A model generated the notes under the pieces. That model saw nothing but the letters and a program-made list of their open reading frames with translations. It was not told the DNA's origin and made no database searches. This document shows positions 20,981 to 29,258 of a stretch of 64,000 nucleotides of DNA, in pieces. The position numbers were made by a program, and so were the translations under genes. The DNA is from Oceanisphaera pacifica (GTDB taxonomy: Bacteria > Pseudomonadota > Gammaproteobacteria > Enterobacterales > Aeromonadaceae), in NCBI RefSeq assembly GCF_017498065.1, contig NZ_JAGDFX010000009.1, positions 62,001 through 126,000 of the forward strand, given 5' to 3'. Position 1 is the stretch's first letter; each line of letters begins with the position of its first letter.

Positions 20981-21344
20981 AAGCTATCAGCTATCAGCTG
21001 TCAGTTAAAGAAAATAGCGCTTGGCGTAAAACGTATGGCCGTCTGTAAAGTGGATTGCCGCGTCGTTGCACTCCTCGCAATGGCCAAAGAGTGGCTCTGG
21101 CTTTTCGTAGGGTCGAATTCATTCGACCGATTTTAAGCCGTACCATGGTTTTTGTGCGAATAAATTCGCCCCCTACAAAAGATCAAACCAAAAAACACCG
21201 GTTTGGCTTTTTCGTACCGCGGTCAGCGTAAAGCGTATGGCTGTCTATACGATGGATTGCCGCGTCGTTGCACTCCTCGCAATGACTAAAAACAGCGCCT
21301 ATTCCCTATTCCCTAATCCCTATTCCCCAATCCCGCTTTGTTGC
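20950..21344. repeat. Repeat block after tilS (AGCT heptads, A, D, C, TCCCTAT heptamers)
   Basis: The block starts inside the tilS 3' end. 'cccttcggggagctgtcag' is followed by six AGCT-NNN heptads (20970-21008), a C remnant, an A palindrome (21052-21083), a D element (21107-21177), another C remnant (21205-21240), an A palindrome (about 21252-21285) and a 7-nt-period TTCCCTA/ATCCCTA array (about 21299-21335). It ends ~10 bp from the convergent xthA stop. No gene or clear terminator. Confidence 0.83.
21107..21177 (+). repeat. D element (GTAGGG...CCCTACA)
   Basis: Same element as 1979-2049 in the opposite orientation, with palindromes GGTCGAATTCATTCGACC and GCGAATAAATTCGC and the shared middle 'accatggtttttgtgcg'. 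It is joined to an A palindrome by the linker 'ggctctggcttttc'; nearly the same linker joins A to D at about 25435-25457 and 26503-26522. Confidence 0.75.
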
Positions 21345-22151
21345 TTACTTAAAGCTTGCCCAGATGGGGGCGTGGTCGGAGGGTTTTTCTATGCCGCGTA
21401 ACTCGTAATCGATGCCGGTTTCAACTAGCTGCTCAATAAGTGGTTGAGTGGCGAGTACGAGATCGATACGTAAACCGCGGTTATCGTCGAAGCCGCGGCT
21501 GCGATAATCAAACCATGAGTACTGATCTGTGGTGGTGGGGTGCTGTAAGCGCCAAGTGTCGGTTAAGCCCCAGCTTAAGAGACGCTCCATCCACTCGCGC
21601 TCTTCTGGCAAAAACGAACACTTTTGATCCCGCAGCCAGCGTTTGCGATTTGGCTCACCAATGCCGATATCGAGATCGGTGTGGGAAATATTCACATCAC
21701 CCATTACAATCACGGCCTCAGTAGGCTGATGATATTCAGTGAGATAGGCTTGTAAGTCTTCATAAAAGCGTTTTTTAGCCGGAAACTTAGTCTCGTGCTT
21801 GCGGTTTTCGCCTTGCGGAAAGTAGCCATTTAAAATGGTCACTTCACTGCCATCGGGGCGGGCAAAACGGCCCATAATCATGCGGCGCTGGGCATCTTCT
21901 TCGTCACCCGGAAACCCCTTACGGACTTCAAGAGCGGGCTGCTTGCTTAATATGGCTACGCCATAGTGGGCTTTTTGACCATGAAAATACACGTGATACC
22001 CCATGGCTGCTACCGCCTCTAGGGGGAAGGCTTCATCGTGTACTTTGATTTCTTGTAAGCCAATTACATCGGGTTGATGCTTATCAATAATGGCTTGTAG
22101 TTGATGTAAACGCGCCCGAAGGCCATTGATATTAAAAGAAATAACTTTCAT
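21345..22151 (-). CDS. xthA: Exodeoxyribonuclease III
   Basis: This is the major AP endonuclease and 3'-5' exonuclease of base excision repair. Starting at ATG 22151 gives [14 protein letters not shown] with 268 residues, the same length as E. coli XthA. A TTG at 22166 would add five residues and is less likely. The catalytic residues fall in the family positions: E34 (GLQEIK), MGDVNIS (D/N pair near 151-153), [14 protein letters not shown] (Asp near 229) and KPSDHAPIW (His near 259). The gene stands alone on the minus strand and converges on tilS. No promoter is obvious in the repeat-rich DNA upstream. Confidence 0.95.
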   Translation of the reverse strand: MKVISFNINGLRARLHQLQAIIDKHQPDVIGLQEIKVHDEAFPLEAVAAMGYHVYFHGQKAHYGVAILSKQPALEVRKGFPGDEEDAQRRMIMGRFARPDGSEVTILNGYFPQGENRKHETKFPAKKRFYEDLQAYLTEYHQPTEAVIVMGDVNISHTDLDIGIGEPNRKRWLRDQKCSFLPEEREWMERLLSWGLTDTWRLQHPTTTDQYSWFDYRSRGFDDNRGLRIDLVLATQPLIEQLVETGIDYELRGIEKPSDHAPIWASFK

Positions 22152-22166
22152 TTTTTGCCCAGTCAA

Positions 22167-22476
22167 AGTCTATAAATTAAGGTGATCAATAACCCGCTAT
22201 GTTAACAAATAAAGCAGCGCGAAGCGCTAAGCTTGGTGAAGCGGACTGGCAGAGATAAACCGGTAAGGGGTAAGGAGGACGACACTTAAATGACAATCTT
22301 GCGGGGCAAGAAAGTTTTATCTTGTTCTCCTCACCCCTCACTCTTTACCAATAGCACCCTATTTTTCCGTGGTTTCCGTGTTCTTCCGTTGCCAAAGGGG
22401 TGAGTGTCTGTTTTTGAACTTAATTCAACATTCAACATTCACCGAACATCGCCTTTGTCTTCTCTAAATTGCAGGC
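22167..22476. repeat. Repeat-rich spacer upstream of xthA
   Basis: No gene. It contains a purine-rich segment and its near-inverse ('gtaaggggtaaggaggac' near 22263 and 'gttctcctcacccctcactc' near 22323), which are related to segments at 30450-30690 and 32459-32580. An H-related piece follows at about 22360-22410 ('ttccgtggtttccgtg'), then a short ATTCAAC array at 22422-22441. The xthA promoter should be within the first ~100 bp but I cannot place it. Confidence 0.7.
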
Positions 22477-22512
22477 AAAAAAATACCGAGTCAGCTGACT
22501 CGGTATTTTTTT
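22477..22512 (-). terminator. Terminator of the tRNA transcript (palindromic, possibly bidirectional)
   Basis: The palindrome AATACCGAGTCAGCTGACTCGGTATT is read as two arms AAATACCGAGT and ACTCGGTATTT, flanked by A-runs on one side and T-runs on the other, so it can work in both directions. It lies 38 bp beyond the 3' end of tRNA-His. A terminator with almost the same stem occurs at 25543-25577. Confidence 0.88.
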
Positions 22513-22549
22513 AGCACCCAGCTTTACGCTGTTGGCTGCTACTTCAATA

Positions 22550-22626
22550 TGGGGTGACCGACGGGGCTCGAACCCGCGACAACCGGAATCACAATCCGGG
22601 ACTCTACCAACTGAGCTACGATCACC
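22550..22626 (-). tRNA. tRNA-His (anticodon GTG)
   Basis: A 77-nt cloverleaf on the minus strand. The acceptor GTGATCG pairs with CGGTCAC, with an encoded G at -1 opposite C73 as required for tRNA-His. The D-arm is AGCTCAGTTGGTAGAGT, the anticodon loop is ATTGTGAT with GTG, the T-arm contains GGTTCGAGCC, and CCA is encoded. It follows tRNA-Arg by 5 nt and both probably come from one precursor. Confidence 0.97.
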
Positions 22627-22631
22627 AAAGA

Positions 22632-22708
22632 TGGCGCGCCCTGCAGGACTTGAACCTGCGGCCACCCGCTTAGAAGGCGGGTGCTCTATCCAGCTGAGCT
22701 AAGGGCGC
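22632..22708 (-). tRNA. tRNA-Arg (anticodon TCT)
   Basis: A 77-nt cloverleaf on the minus strand. The acceptor GCGCCCT pairs with AGGGCGC, the anticodon loop CTTCTAA carries TCT (reads AGA), the T-loop has GGTTCAAGTCC, and CCA is encoded. It is close to E. coli argU in sequence. It is the first gene of the two-tRNA unit; the promoter should lie above 22708 but no good boxes stand out. Confidence 0.97.
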
Positions 22709-22948
22709 CGTACTACATTTGCTTGCACAAGATAAAACCCAATTGGGCTGTATTCATTTGCGCTAACGGGGCAGGATAATACCCATTTGCCCTGCGTGGG
22801 TCAACGGCTTTGTCTGGTACAACTTAGTTGTGATCATCATTTATGGGTGATCGTTGAAAAAGGCAGCAGCATAAATCATGAAGGATTACTAAAGTGGCTA
22901 AAAAATGAGACAATTACCGCACTTTAATAAAGGTGAGAATCAACGCAG

Positions 22949-23809
22949 ATGTCAGCTCAAATAATCGATGGAAAAGCGATAGCACAAGCGGTACGTAATC
23001 AAGTGGCCGAAAAAGTAGCCGAACGCACGCAAGCGGGAAAACGCGCCCCAGGTTTGGCGGTAATATTGGTGGGGGCCAACCCTGCCTCGCAAGTATATGT
23101 AGGCAGTAAACGCCGAGCTTGTGAAGAAGTAGGATTTATTTCTAAGTCTTATGACTTGGCTAAAGAGGCCACAGAACAAGAGTTATTAACATTAATTGAT
23201 GAATTAAATGCCGATAACACCATAGACGGTATTTTAGTGCAGTTACCCCTGCCAAATCATATTGATAGTACTGTGGTTATTGAACGTATTCACCCGCATA
23301 AAGATGTGGACGGCTTTCACCCTTACAATATAGGCCGTTTAGCACAGCGTATTCCGGCATTGCGCCCCTGTACGCCTAAAGGCATTATTACCTTGCTTGA
23401 GCGCAGCCACATTAAAACCCACGGGCTGAATGCCGTTGTAGTGGGAGCTTCTAATATTGTGGGCCGCCCTATGACCCTGGAGTTATTACTGGCGGGCTGT
23501 ACCACCACCACCTGTCATCGCTTTACCGAAGATCTACAAGCTAAAGTAGAAGAAGCTGACTTATTGGTAGTGGCGGTAGGTAAACCGCACTTTATTCCAG
23601 GCCACTGGATTAAGCCTGGTGCCGTAGTTATTGATGTGGGCATTAACCGCCAAGAAGACGGTAGCTTAGTGGGCGATGTGGAGTATGCCGTGGCTGCTGA
23701 GCGTGCCGCTTATATTACGCCTGTACCCGGTGGTGTGGGGCCAATGACGGTGGCCTCATTAATAGAAAATACCCTGCTTGCCTGTGAGCGCTATCACCAA
23801 GAGCAATAA
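22949..23809 (+). CDS. folD: Bifunctional methylenetetrahydrofolate dehydrogenase/cyclohydrolase FolD
   Basis: This enzyme interconverts 5,10-methylene-, methenyl- and 10-formyl-tetrahydrofolate in one-carbon metabolism. The 286-residue protein has the substrate motif [17 protein letters not shown] (YxxxK with catalytic Lys), [10 protein letters not shown], the family signature PCTPKGI, the NADP-binding [10 protein letters not shown] and the C-terminal [14 protein letters not shown]. It is divergent from the tRNAs and apparently monocistronic. Confidence 0.97.
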   Translation: MSAQIIDGKAIAQAVRNQVAEKVAERTQAGKRAPGLAVILVGANPASQVYVGSKRRACEEVGFISKSYDLAKEATEQELLTLIDELNADNTIDGILVQLPLPNHIDSTVVIERIHPHKDVDGFHPYNIGRLAQRIPALRPCTPKGIITLLERSHIKTHGLNAVVVGASNIVGRPMTLELLLAGCTTTTCHRFTEDLQAKVEEADLLVVAVGKPHFIPGHWIKPGAVVIDVGINRQEDGSLVGDVEYAVAAERAAYITPVPGGVGPMTVASLIENTLLACERYHQEQ

Positions 23810-23935
23810 TCACTTTTTAAGCTAAGCTGTAAACTGAGGGCTGAAAGAAAACACTGAGTGAGTCGGTCATTCAGCTCTCTTGTTGCAAAATTGTATGGCG
23901 AGAAACTCTTTACCTTCACTTGATAAGGACAGTCT

Positions 23936-24757
23936 ATGCCGTGGCCCAGTAAAGAGGTGTTGTATTCTGTTATATTTGGTACCGAGACCCCAGCGGGCCG
24001 CCGTTTTGACTTAGCACTAATTGTTGTTATTTTGCTCTCTATTATTGTGCTACTGCTAGACTCTATGAGTTCGGTACGGGCGCATATTGGGGGCAGCTTA
24101 TATGTGCTGGAATGGCTGTTTACGTTACTTTTTACTTTAGAATATGGCGTAAGAATCTATTGCGCACAAAATAGACTTGCATATATACGCAGTTTTTACG
24201 GTATTATTGACGCCTTAGCTGTTATGCCAACATACTTATCTATATTTATTCCTGGCCTTAGCTTTTTATTGATGGTGCGATTGCTTCGAGTACTGCGAAT
24301 TTTTCGTATTTTAAAGTTAATTCGTTATGCGAATGAAGCCAATGTATTGTTGCGTTCATTAAATCAAAGTCGCCGTAAAATTATGGTGTTTTTTAGTAGC
24401 CTGTTTATTTTGGTCACGCTATTTGGCTCTTTGCTATATGCAGTAGAGGGGCCTGAACATGGCTTTACCAGTATTCCGGTGAGCATCTATTGGGCGATAG
24501 TCACTATTACCACGGTTGGCTTTGGCGATATTACTCCGCAAACTCCTTTAGGGCAGGGTATTGCTGCGGTAACCATGTTAATGGGGTATGCCATTATTGC
24601 GGTGCCTACGGGTATTTTAAGTGCTGAGCTGGGGCGAGAGATGCGTCGTGAATATAATATGCGCCATTGCCCGTTATGCGATAAGTCGGGTCACGATCAA
24701 GATGCGGATTATTGCAAATATTGCGGCGGCGCTATGGAGCCCAAAGCAGAAGAGTAG
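23936..24757 (+). CDS. Voltage-gated potassium channel with C-terminal zinc-ribbon
   Basis: This is a predicted inner-membrane Kv-type ion channel subunit of 273 residues. Six membrane segments are visible. The S4-like helix VRLLRVLRIFRILKLIRY (about 117-135) has Arg/Lys every third residue, and the pore loop carries the K+ selectivity filter TTVGFGD (about 192-198). After S6 the cytoplasmic tail has CPLC...CKYCG, a two-CxxC zinc-ribbon at about 244-264. Family members gate K+ flux, but the physiological role in bacteria is poorly known. AAGGA lies 8 nt before the ATG. There is no RCK/TrkA domain. Confidence 0.88.
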   Translation: MPWPSKEVLYSVIFGTETPAGRRFDLALIVVILLSIIVLLLDSMSSVRAHIGGSLYVLEWLFTLLFTLEYGVRIYCAQNRLAYIRSFYGIIDALAVMPTYLSIFIPGLSFLLMVRLLRVLRIFRILKLIRYANEANVLLRSLNQSRRKIMVFFSSLFILVTLFGSLLYAVEGPEHGFTSIPVSIYWAIVTITTVGFGDITPQTPLGQGIAAVTMLMGYAIIAVPTGILSAELGREMRREYNMRHCPLCDKSGHDQDADYCKYCGGAMEPKAEE

Positions 24758-25542
24758 TGCAGCGCCCCATTCGGGGAGCTGTCAGCCGTAAGCTATCAGC
24801 TGTCAGACCCCCAAATGTCGGTCATTGCGAGGTACGAAGCAATCCATGGTAAAAGAGAGCGGAACGTCTGTCGCTGTACGCCTACGTTAAAAGTAAAACG
24901 GGTTGGACTTTTCGTACCGCGTTCAGCGTAAAGCGTAGAGAAAGCCGGAAGCTGAGAGCTGGAAGCGGTAAGCTAAGCAAAAACACAGAGGCATTTTTGT
25001 TTTTACTTCTAGCTTCAAGCTTATTACTATCTGTTAACTGGATTGCCGCGTCGCTGCGCTCCTCGCAATGACGACATTTAGGTCATTGCGAGGTACGAAG
25101 CAATCCATTCCAAACCAAAGCGCTAAATCTAACGCTGCGCGCCTTACGTTAAAGAAAACACGGTTTGTTCGTATCGCGTTCGGCGTCAAGCGTAGAGAAA
25201 GCCGGAAGCTGAGAGCTGGAAGCGGTAAGCTAAGCAAAAACACAGAGGCATTTTTGTTTTTACTTCCGGCTTCTAGCTTCAAGCTTATTACTATCTGTTA
25301 ACTGGATTGCCGCGTCGCTGTGCTCCTCGCAATGACGACATTTAGGTCATTGCGAGGTACGAAGCAATCCATTCTTCAGGCCCGTACTGCTCCAAACATA
25401 GATTGCCGCGTCGCTGCGCTCCTCGCAATGACCAAAGGGTGGCTCCGGCTTTTCGTAGGGTCGAATTCATTCGACCTTAGGCTGGCACCAAGCTTAAAGA
25501 AGACACACAGCGCCTAGTCTCGCGTAAAGCGTACATTTACAT
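24758..25542. repeat. Long repeat block: two inverted composite modules plus partial copies
   Basis: No gene in 785 bp. It begins with the 'ccattcggggagctgtcag' type array (24764-24806). Two complete modules in inverted orientation follow: A' 24819-24845, C 24860-24945, B 24950-25030, A about 25039-25074; then A' 25081-25107, C 25115-25195, B 25197-25290, A about 25303-25337. Further copies are A' 25345-25371, A about 25400-25432 and a partial D piece (25457-25476). Both strands carry long open frames through here; they are produced by the repeats and have no ribosome sites or family signatures. Confidence 0.85.
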
Positions 25543-25577
25543 AAAAAATACCGAGCGATTAAGCTCGGTATTTTTAT
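25543..25577 (-). terminator. Terminator of the downstream small lipoprotein gene
   Basis: Hairpin with arms AATACCGAGC and GCTCGGTATT and loop GATTAA, with a T-rich tail on the minus strand. It lies 11 bp beyond the lipoprotein stop. Confidence 0.88.
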
Positions 25578-25587
25578 CATTGTTATA

Positions 25588-25938
25588 TTAATTATTTTGT
25601 TCGTTGTCTTGCGTTAGCTCATCAATTTTTTGGCTAGTGGCATTAGCGGCATCATCAATAGCGTCGCCGGCTTTATCTAGCTGTTCGCTGGTGCCTTCTT
25701 TAATATTAGTGGCGGTTTCATCGAGCGACTCACCTACTTTTTCTAATGTACCTTTTTCTTCAACACCTAACTCTTCTTTAGCTTCGTCAGCCAACTCTTG
25801 GCTTTTTTCTTGAACCTGCTCAACTGACTCGTCTAATTGTTCACCGGCTTGTTCGGCAGGCCCTTTATTATCACAGGCAGCAAGGCCAAAGGCGGTAACA
25901 GAGCTCAATAGTAATACATTAATCCATGACTTTTTCAT
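25588..25938 (-). CDS. Small acidic lipoprotein, function unknown (paralogue of 26716-27021)
   Basis: This is a 116-residue predicted lipoprotein. The signal peptide ends with FGLAAC, giving a mature start CDNKGPAEQAGEQLDESV. The rest is almost entirely Glu/Asp/Lys/Ala/Gln in a heptad-like helical pattern without Trp or Tyr, so it is likely a long amphipathic helix in the periplasm. An Asp at position +2 after the lipid Cys would favour the inner membrane by the E. coli Lol rule. GAGGAG lies upstream of the ATG. No enzyme motif is present. It shares the C-D/E-x-x-GPA-x3-G-x3-DE motif with the lipoprotein 780 bp away. Confidence 0.8.
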   Translation of the reverse strand: MKKSWINVLLLSSVTAFGLAACDNKGPAEQAGEQLDESVEQVQEKSQELADEAKEELGVEEKGTLEKVGESLDETATNIKEGTSEQLDKAGDAIDDAANATSQKIDELTQDNEQNN

Positions 25939-26715
25939 TTCATACTCCTCGTTGAATATCCATTACGACGTTAGGCCGTGTGTGTACCTTACTATTAATA
26001 ACGCATTTGTGAGGGAGATAACAAGGATTTTAGTCAGATAAAAATAAACCTTTTTTTATAAAAGTGATATTTATCAGACACTAATATAAAGTTGAGAAGC
26101 CCGTTGTCGTATATAAATGGTAAATAAAAGCATAAACATGACGGAATTTGTCATTATTGAACAGAACAGGTAGCCATATGCTTTACGCTGCGCTCGCAAT
26201 GACAGCCAACAACAGCGGCGCTTGTTTTTAAGCCAATATTGAATGAAGGTCAAAAGATCAGACCTTTTTGCAACGAAACCCGCTAAATCCACGAAAAAAT
26301 AGGGATCAGATCTAAAAAAGACTGTTCATGGTAAGAGCAAATACAAAGCTTATAAGACAGTGTACTTGGCATTTACTATGATAATTCGTTGCAAGGGGTT
26401 GAGTGTTTGTCTGTTTAATTCAACATTCAAAATCTAACATTCAACACTGTTCTTGGGGTCATTGCGAGGATTGCCACGTCGCTACGCTCCTCGCAATGAC
26501 CAAGGGGGGCACCGGCTTTTCGTAGGGTCGAATTTATTCGACCGTTTTTAAGGGCGTCATGGTTTTTGTGCGAATAAATTCGCCCCTACAAAAAACAGCC
26601 CAAACTGATTGACTGGGGTCTTCTCTTTTAGCTTGGTATCGGACGTCAGTCAGTTAATCCAACATTCAACATTCAACATCCAACATCCAACATTAAAAAT
26701 CCAACATTGCCTTTA
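25939..26715. repeat. Repeat block between the two small lipoprotein genes
   Basis: No gene in 777 bp. About 25939-26110 is AT-rich and unique and should hold the promoter of the minus-strand gene at 25588. It is followed by a C/A remnant (26165-26205), an H segment (about 26260-26365, matched by 61119-61205 in inverted orientation), an ATTCAAC array (26409-26446), two overlapping A copies (26457-26501), a D element (26522-26590) and a longer ATTCAAC/ATCCAAC array (about 26654-26707) ending ~10 bp from the next lipoprotein stop. Confidence 0.82.
26522..26590 (+). repeat. D element (GTAGGG...CCCTACA)
   Basis: Third full copy of the 70-bp element, same orientation as 21107-21177, again directly after an A palindrome through the linker 'gcaccggcttttc'. 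Both internal palindromes are conserved, with the first changed to GGTCGAATTTATTCGACC. Confidence 0.75.
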
Positions 26716-27021
26716 TCAAGGCTGTTCTAGGGTTTCTTCTAGAATTTCATTAAGGCGTTGTTCGGCTTCTTGTGACGCTTCTTTGGTGACCACCTCAAGT
26801 TGCTCTTTTTGCTGCTCTATTACTTTAGGCTCTGGGGCGCTGGCGTGATCGCCATTAACATTATTAAGCTGAGTGTTCTGGGATGTTTGAGTGCTTTGGG
26901 TCGTTTGATTGTCCATCACTTCATCAATGTTATCGCCAATGTCTGAGGCAGGACCTTGAGGCTCGCAGGCGGTGAGGCCCAGTAGGGCGGTGAGTACTAA
27001 GCTGGCCGTGATGGTGCGCAT
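26716..27021 (-). CDS. Small lipoprotein, function unknown (paralogue of 25588-25938)
   Basis: This is a 101-residue predicted lipoprotein. I start it at the ATG at 27021, where AAGGAG lies 7 nt upstream, rather than the upstream in-frame codon that gives an unlikely 22-residue leader. The signal peptide ends LLGLTAC and the mature protein begins CEPQGPASDIGDNIDEVMDN, sharing the GPA-x3-G-x3-DE motif with the neighbour lipoprotein. A Thr/Gln/Asn-rich linker is followed by a Glu/Gln-rich helix. Function unknown. Its 3' end adjoins an ATTCAAC-type array. Confidence 0.75.
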   Translation of the reverse strand: MRTITASLVLTALLGLTACEPQGPASDIGDNIDEVMDNQTTQSTQTSQNTQLNNVNGDHASAPEPKVIEQQKEQLEVVTKEASQEAEQRLNEILEETLEQP

Positions 27022-27063
27022 CGGGTGTCTCCTTGTTTGGAATATTGAATGCCAATTGATAAG

Positions 27064-27117
27064 CAGATTAAAAAAAGAGGGCACCAATTATGGTGCCCTC
27101 AATATTTTTTTCAATAT
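27064..27117 (-). terminator. Terminator of cysS (usable in both directions)
   Basis: Hairpin with arms GAGGGCACCA and TGGTGCCCTC and loop ATTA (27075-27100), with A-runs to its left and T-runs to its right, so it has a U-tract on either strand. It lies between the cysS stop and the start of the small lipoprotein gene. Confidence 0.9.
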
Positions 27118-27147
27118 AGATTTATTAACCTTGGCCTTAAGGGCGGG

Positions 27148-28527
27148 TTATTTACGGCGCCAGCGGGTGCCTTCGGCACTGTCTTCTAGCATTATGCCCA
27201 TGGCGGTGAGTTGATCGCGGGCGGCATCTGCTGCGGCCCAGTCTTTACTTTGGCGAGCATCTAAACGCGCCTGTATTAGTCGCTCTATTTCGGCTTCTTC
27301 TTGCTCGTCCCCTTGGTTGCCACGCAAAAACACCTCTGGGTCTTGCTGCAATAAGCCCAATACATTCGCCAGTTCACGCAAGCGTGCGGCAAGGCCGGCG
27401 GCGGCGGTATCATCTTTGCCTTTGAGGCGATTAATTTCGCGGGTTAGATCAAACAGCGCAGAATAGGCTTCTGGGGTATTAAAGTCATCGTTCATGGCGG
27501 CTTTAAAGCGCTCAACAAACTCTTCACCACCGGCGGCCGGCACAGTGGGGAGGTCACGCAGCGCGGTATAAAAACGCTCTAATGCACTGTGAGCTTTATT
27601 TAAGTTGTCGTCTGAGTAGTTAAGTTGGCTGCGATAATGGCCAGATAACAAGAAATAACGCACGGTTTCGCCATCAAAGTGCTCAAGTACATCACGAATG
27701 GTGAAGAAGTTGCCCAGTGATTTAGACATTTTTTCTTGATCGACCATCACCATGCCCGAATGCATCCAGGTATTAACATAGGGCGTGTGGTTGGCGCAGC
27801 AGCTTTGCGCTATTTCGTTTTCGTGATGCGGAAACTGTAAATCTGAGCCGCCACCGTGAATATCGAAATGCTTACCTAGGTGTTTGCCGTTCATGGCCGA
27901 GCACTCAATGTGCCAACCTGGGCGGCCTAGCCCCCAAGGCGACTCCCAGCTGGGCTCACCGGGCTTTGATTGCTTCCACAATACAAAGTCGAGCGGGCTG
28001 CGTTTGCTGTGCTCGACTTCTACACGCGCACCGGCTTGTAGTTGCTCTAAATCTTGGCCCGATAATTTGCCGTAGTCTTTAAAGCTGCTGACTTCAAACA
28101 AAACATCGCCATTGTCTGCTACATAGGCGTGACCGTCATCGATCAGGGTTTGTACCATGGCAATGATTTCTGGAATATGTTGCGTGGCTTTAGGCTCAAT
28201 ATCGGGGCGAGCAATCTGCAAATTATCAAAGTCTTGGTGCATATCGGCGGTAAGACGCTCGGTGAGCGCATCGCAGCTTTCGCCGTTTTCTGCGGCACGT
28301 TTAATAATTTTATCGTCAATATCGGTGATATTACGCACAAAGGTAAGATCGTAGCCAAGATAGCGTAAATAACGGGTTACTACATCAAAGGCGACAAAAG
28401 TACGGCCATGGCCAATATGGCATAAGTCGTAAATGGTGACGCCACACACGTACATGCCGACCTTGCCGGCCTCTAAAGGGGTGAATACTTCTTTTTGTCG
28501 GGTCAGGGTATTATAGATTTTCAGCAT
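27148..28527 (-). CDS. cysS: Cysteinyl-tRNA synthetase
   Basis: This is a class I aminoacyl-tRNA synthetase charging tRNA-Cys. The 459-residue length matches the family. The HIGH motif is residues 37-40 (CHIGHGRTF), the zinc-binding Cys28 is in [10 protein letters not shown], the insert WHIECSAM and [18 protein letters not shown] carry the other zinc ligands, and the KMSKS motif is about 267-271 ([17 protein letters not shown]). The DALR/anticodon domain is C-terminal. It is divergent from ppiB with a 160-bp spacer when ppiB is started correctly, as in E. coli. Confidence 0.97.
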   Translation of the reverse strand: MLKIYNTLTRQKEVFTPLEAGKVGMYVCGVTIYDLCHIGHGRTFVAFDVVTRYLRYLGYDLTFVRNITDIDDKIIKRAAENGESCDALTERLTADMHQDFDNLQIARPDIEPKATQHIPEIIAMVQTLIDDGHAYVADNGDVLFEVSSFKDYGKLSGQDLEQLQAGARVEVEHSKRSPLDFVLWKQSKPGEPSWESPWGLGRPGWHIECSAMNGKHLGKHFDIHGGGSDLQFPHHENEIAQSCCANHTPYVNTWMHSGMVMVDQEKMSKSLGNFFTIRDVLEHFDGETVRYFLLSGHYRSQLNYSDDNLNKAHSALERFYTALRDLPTVPAAGGEEFVERFKAAMNDDFNTPEAYSALFDLTREINRLKGKDDTAAAGLAARLRELANVLGLLQQDPEVFLRGNQGDEQEEAEIERLIQARLDARQSKDWAAADAARDQLTAMGIMLEDSAEGTRWRRK

Positions 28528-28687
28528 GTTGTCGCATCTTGGTCAGAGTGTAAGGGGTAAATACACTACTATTGAACCTTTAATGGCTATTTGGTGCAAG
28601 CCTTGCTGCTCTAGGGGTTCGCTAATGGGCCTGCTTGCGTTAAAATCACCACCTAAATCGGTTTATTTTGGATACTGGATATTAATT

Positions 28688-29185
28688 ATGGTTACTTTGC
28701 ATACAACTCATGGTGACATCACCTTAGATTTATTTGCTGATAAAGCTCCTGAAACAGTGGCTAACTTTTTACAATATTGCCGCGATGGTCATTACGACGG
28801 TGTCTTGTTTCACCGTGTTATTGACGGCTTTATGATCCAAGGTGGTGGTTTTAACGCCGATTTTGTAGAAAAGCCAACGCGTGAGCCAATTAAAAATGAA
28901 GCAGACAATGGCTTATCTAACAAGATTGGTGCCATTGCCATGGCGCGTACTTCTGAGCCGCATTCAGCCTCTGCTCAGTTTTTTATTAACGTAGGCGACA
29001 ACGACTTCTTAAACTTTAAGTCTGCCACTACCCAGGGCTACGGTTACTGTGTATTTGGTGAAGTGGTAGAAGGTATGGATGTGGTTAACAAAATTAAAGG
29101 TGTGGCTACTGGCACCCGTGGTTATGTACACCAAGACGTACCCGTAGACGACATTCTGATCACCAGCACCACAGTAACTGAGTAA
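28688..29185 (+). CDS. ppiB: Peptidyl-prolyl cis-trans isomerase B (cyclophilin)
   Basis: This is a cytoplasmic cyclophilin-type prolyl isomerase. The start is ATG 28688, giving [16 protein letters not shown] and 165 residues against 164 in E. coli. The longer open frame back to 28526 overlaps cysS and has no family support. Active-site blocks are [15 protein letters not shown] (with the catalytic Arg), [18 protein letters not shown] and [16 protein letters not shown] hairpin terminator lies 45 bp downstream. Confidence 0.96.
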   Translation: MVTLHTTHGDITLDLFADKAPETVANFLQYCRDGHYDGVLFHRVIDGFMIQGGGFNADFVEKPTREPIKNEADNGLSNKIGAIAMARTSEPHSASAQFFINVGDNDFLNFKSATTQGYGYCVFGEVVEGMDVVNKIKGVATGTRGYVHQDVPVDDILITSTTVTE

Positions 29186-29228
29186 TTAGAACCCGTGATG
29201 CCTTGTTATTAAGGTGCACGCTAGTAAA

Positions 29229-29257
29229 AGTGCCCGCCAGTGAGCGGGCATTATCTT
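29229..29257 (+). terminator. Hairpin after ppiB, just upstream of lpxH
   Basis: Arms TGCCCGC and GCGGGCA (29231-29250) with a six-base loop, followed by the weak T-tract TTATCTT. It ends nine bases before the first possible lpxH start, so it acts either as a leaky terminator or as part of the lpxH leader. Confidence 0.65.
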
Positions 29258-29258
29258 A

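Noticed and set aside
24758-25520. Several 60-80-codon frames on both strands and possible CRISPR-like repetition
   Set aside because: The frames come from the repeated modules and recur wherever the module occurs (also 5021, 48957, 57633, 60892). Repeat units are not of constant length, are not separated by unique spacers of equal size and have no cas genes nearby.
26074-26292. 72-codon minus-strand frame
   Set aside because: Low-quality frame over AT-rich spacer and repeats; composition unlike the neighbouring genes.
28526-28687. 54-residue N-terminal extension of ppiB
   Set aside because: It overlaps the cysS start, is Cys/Trp-rich and unlike cyclophilins; [11 protein letters not shown] at 28688 matches the family start.
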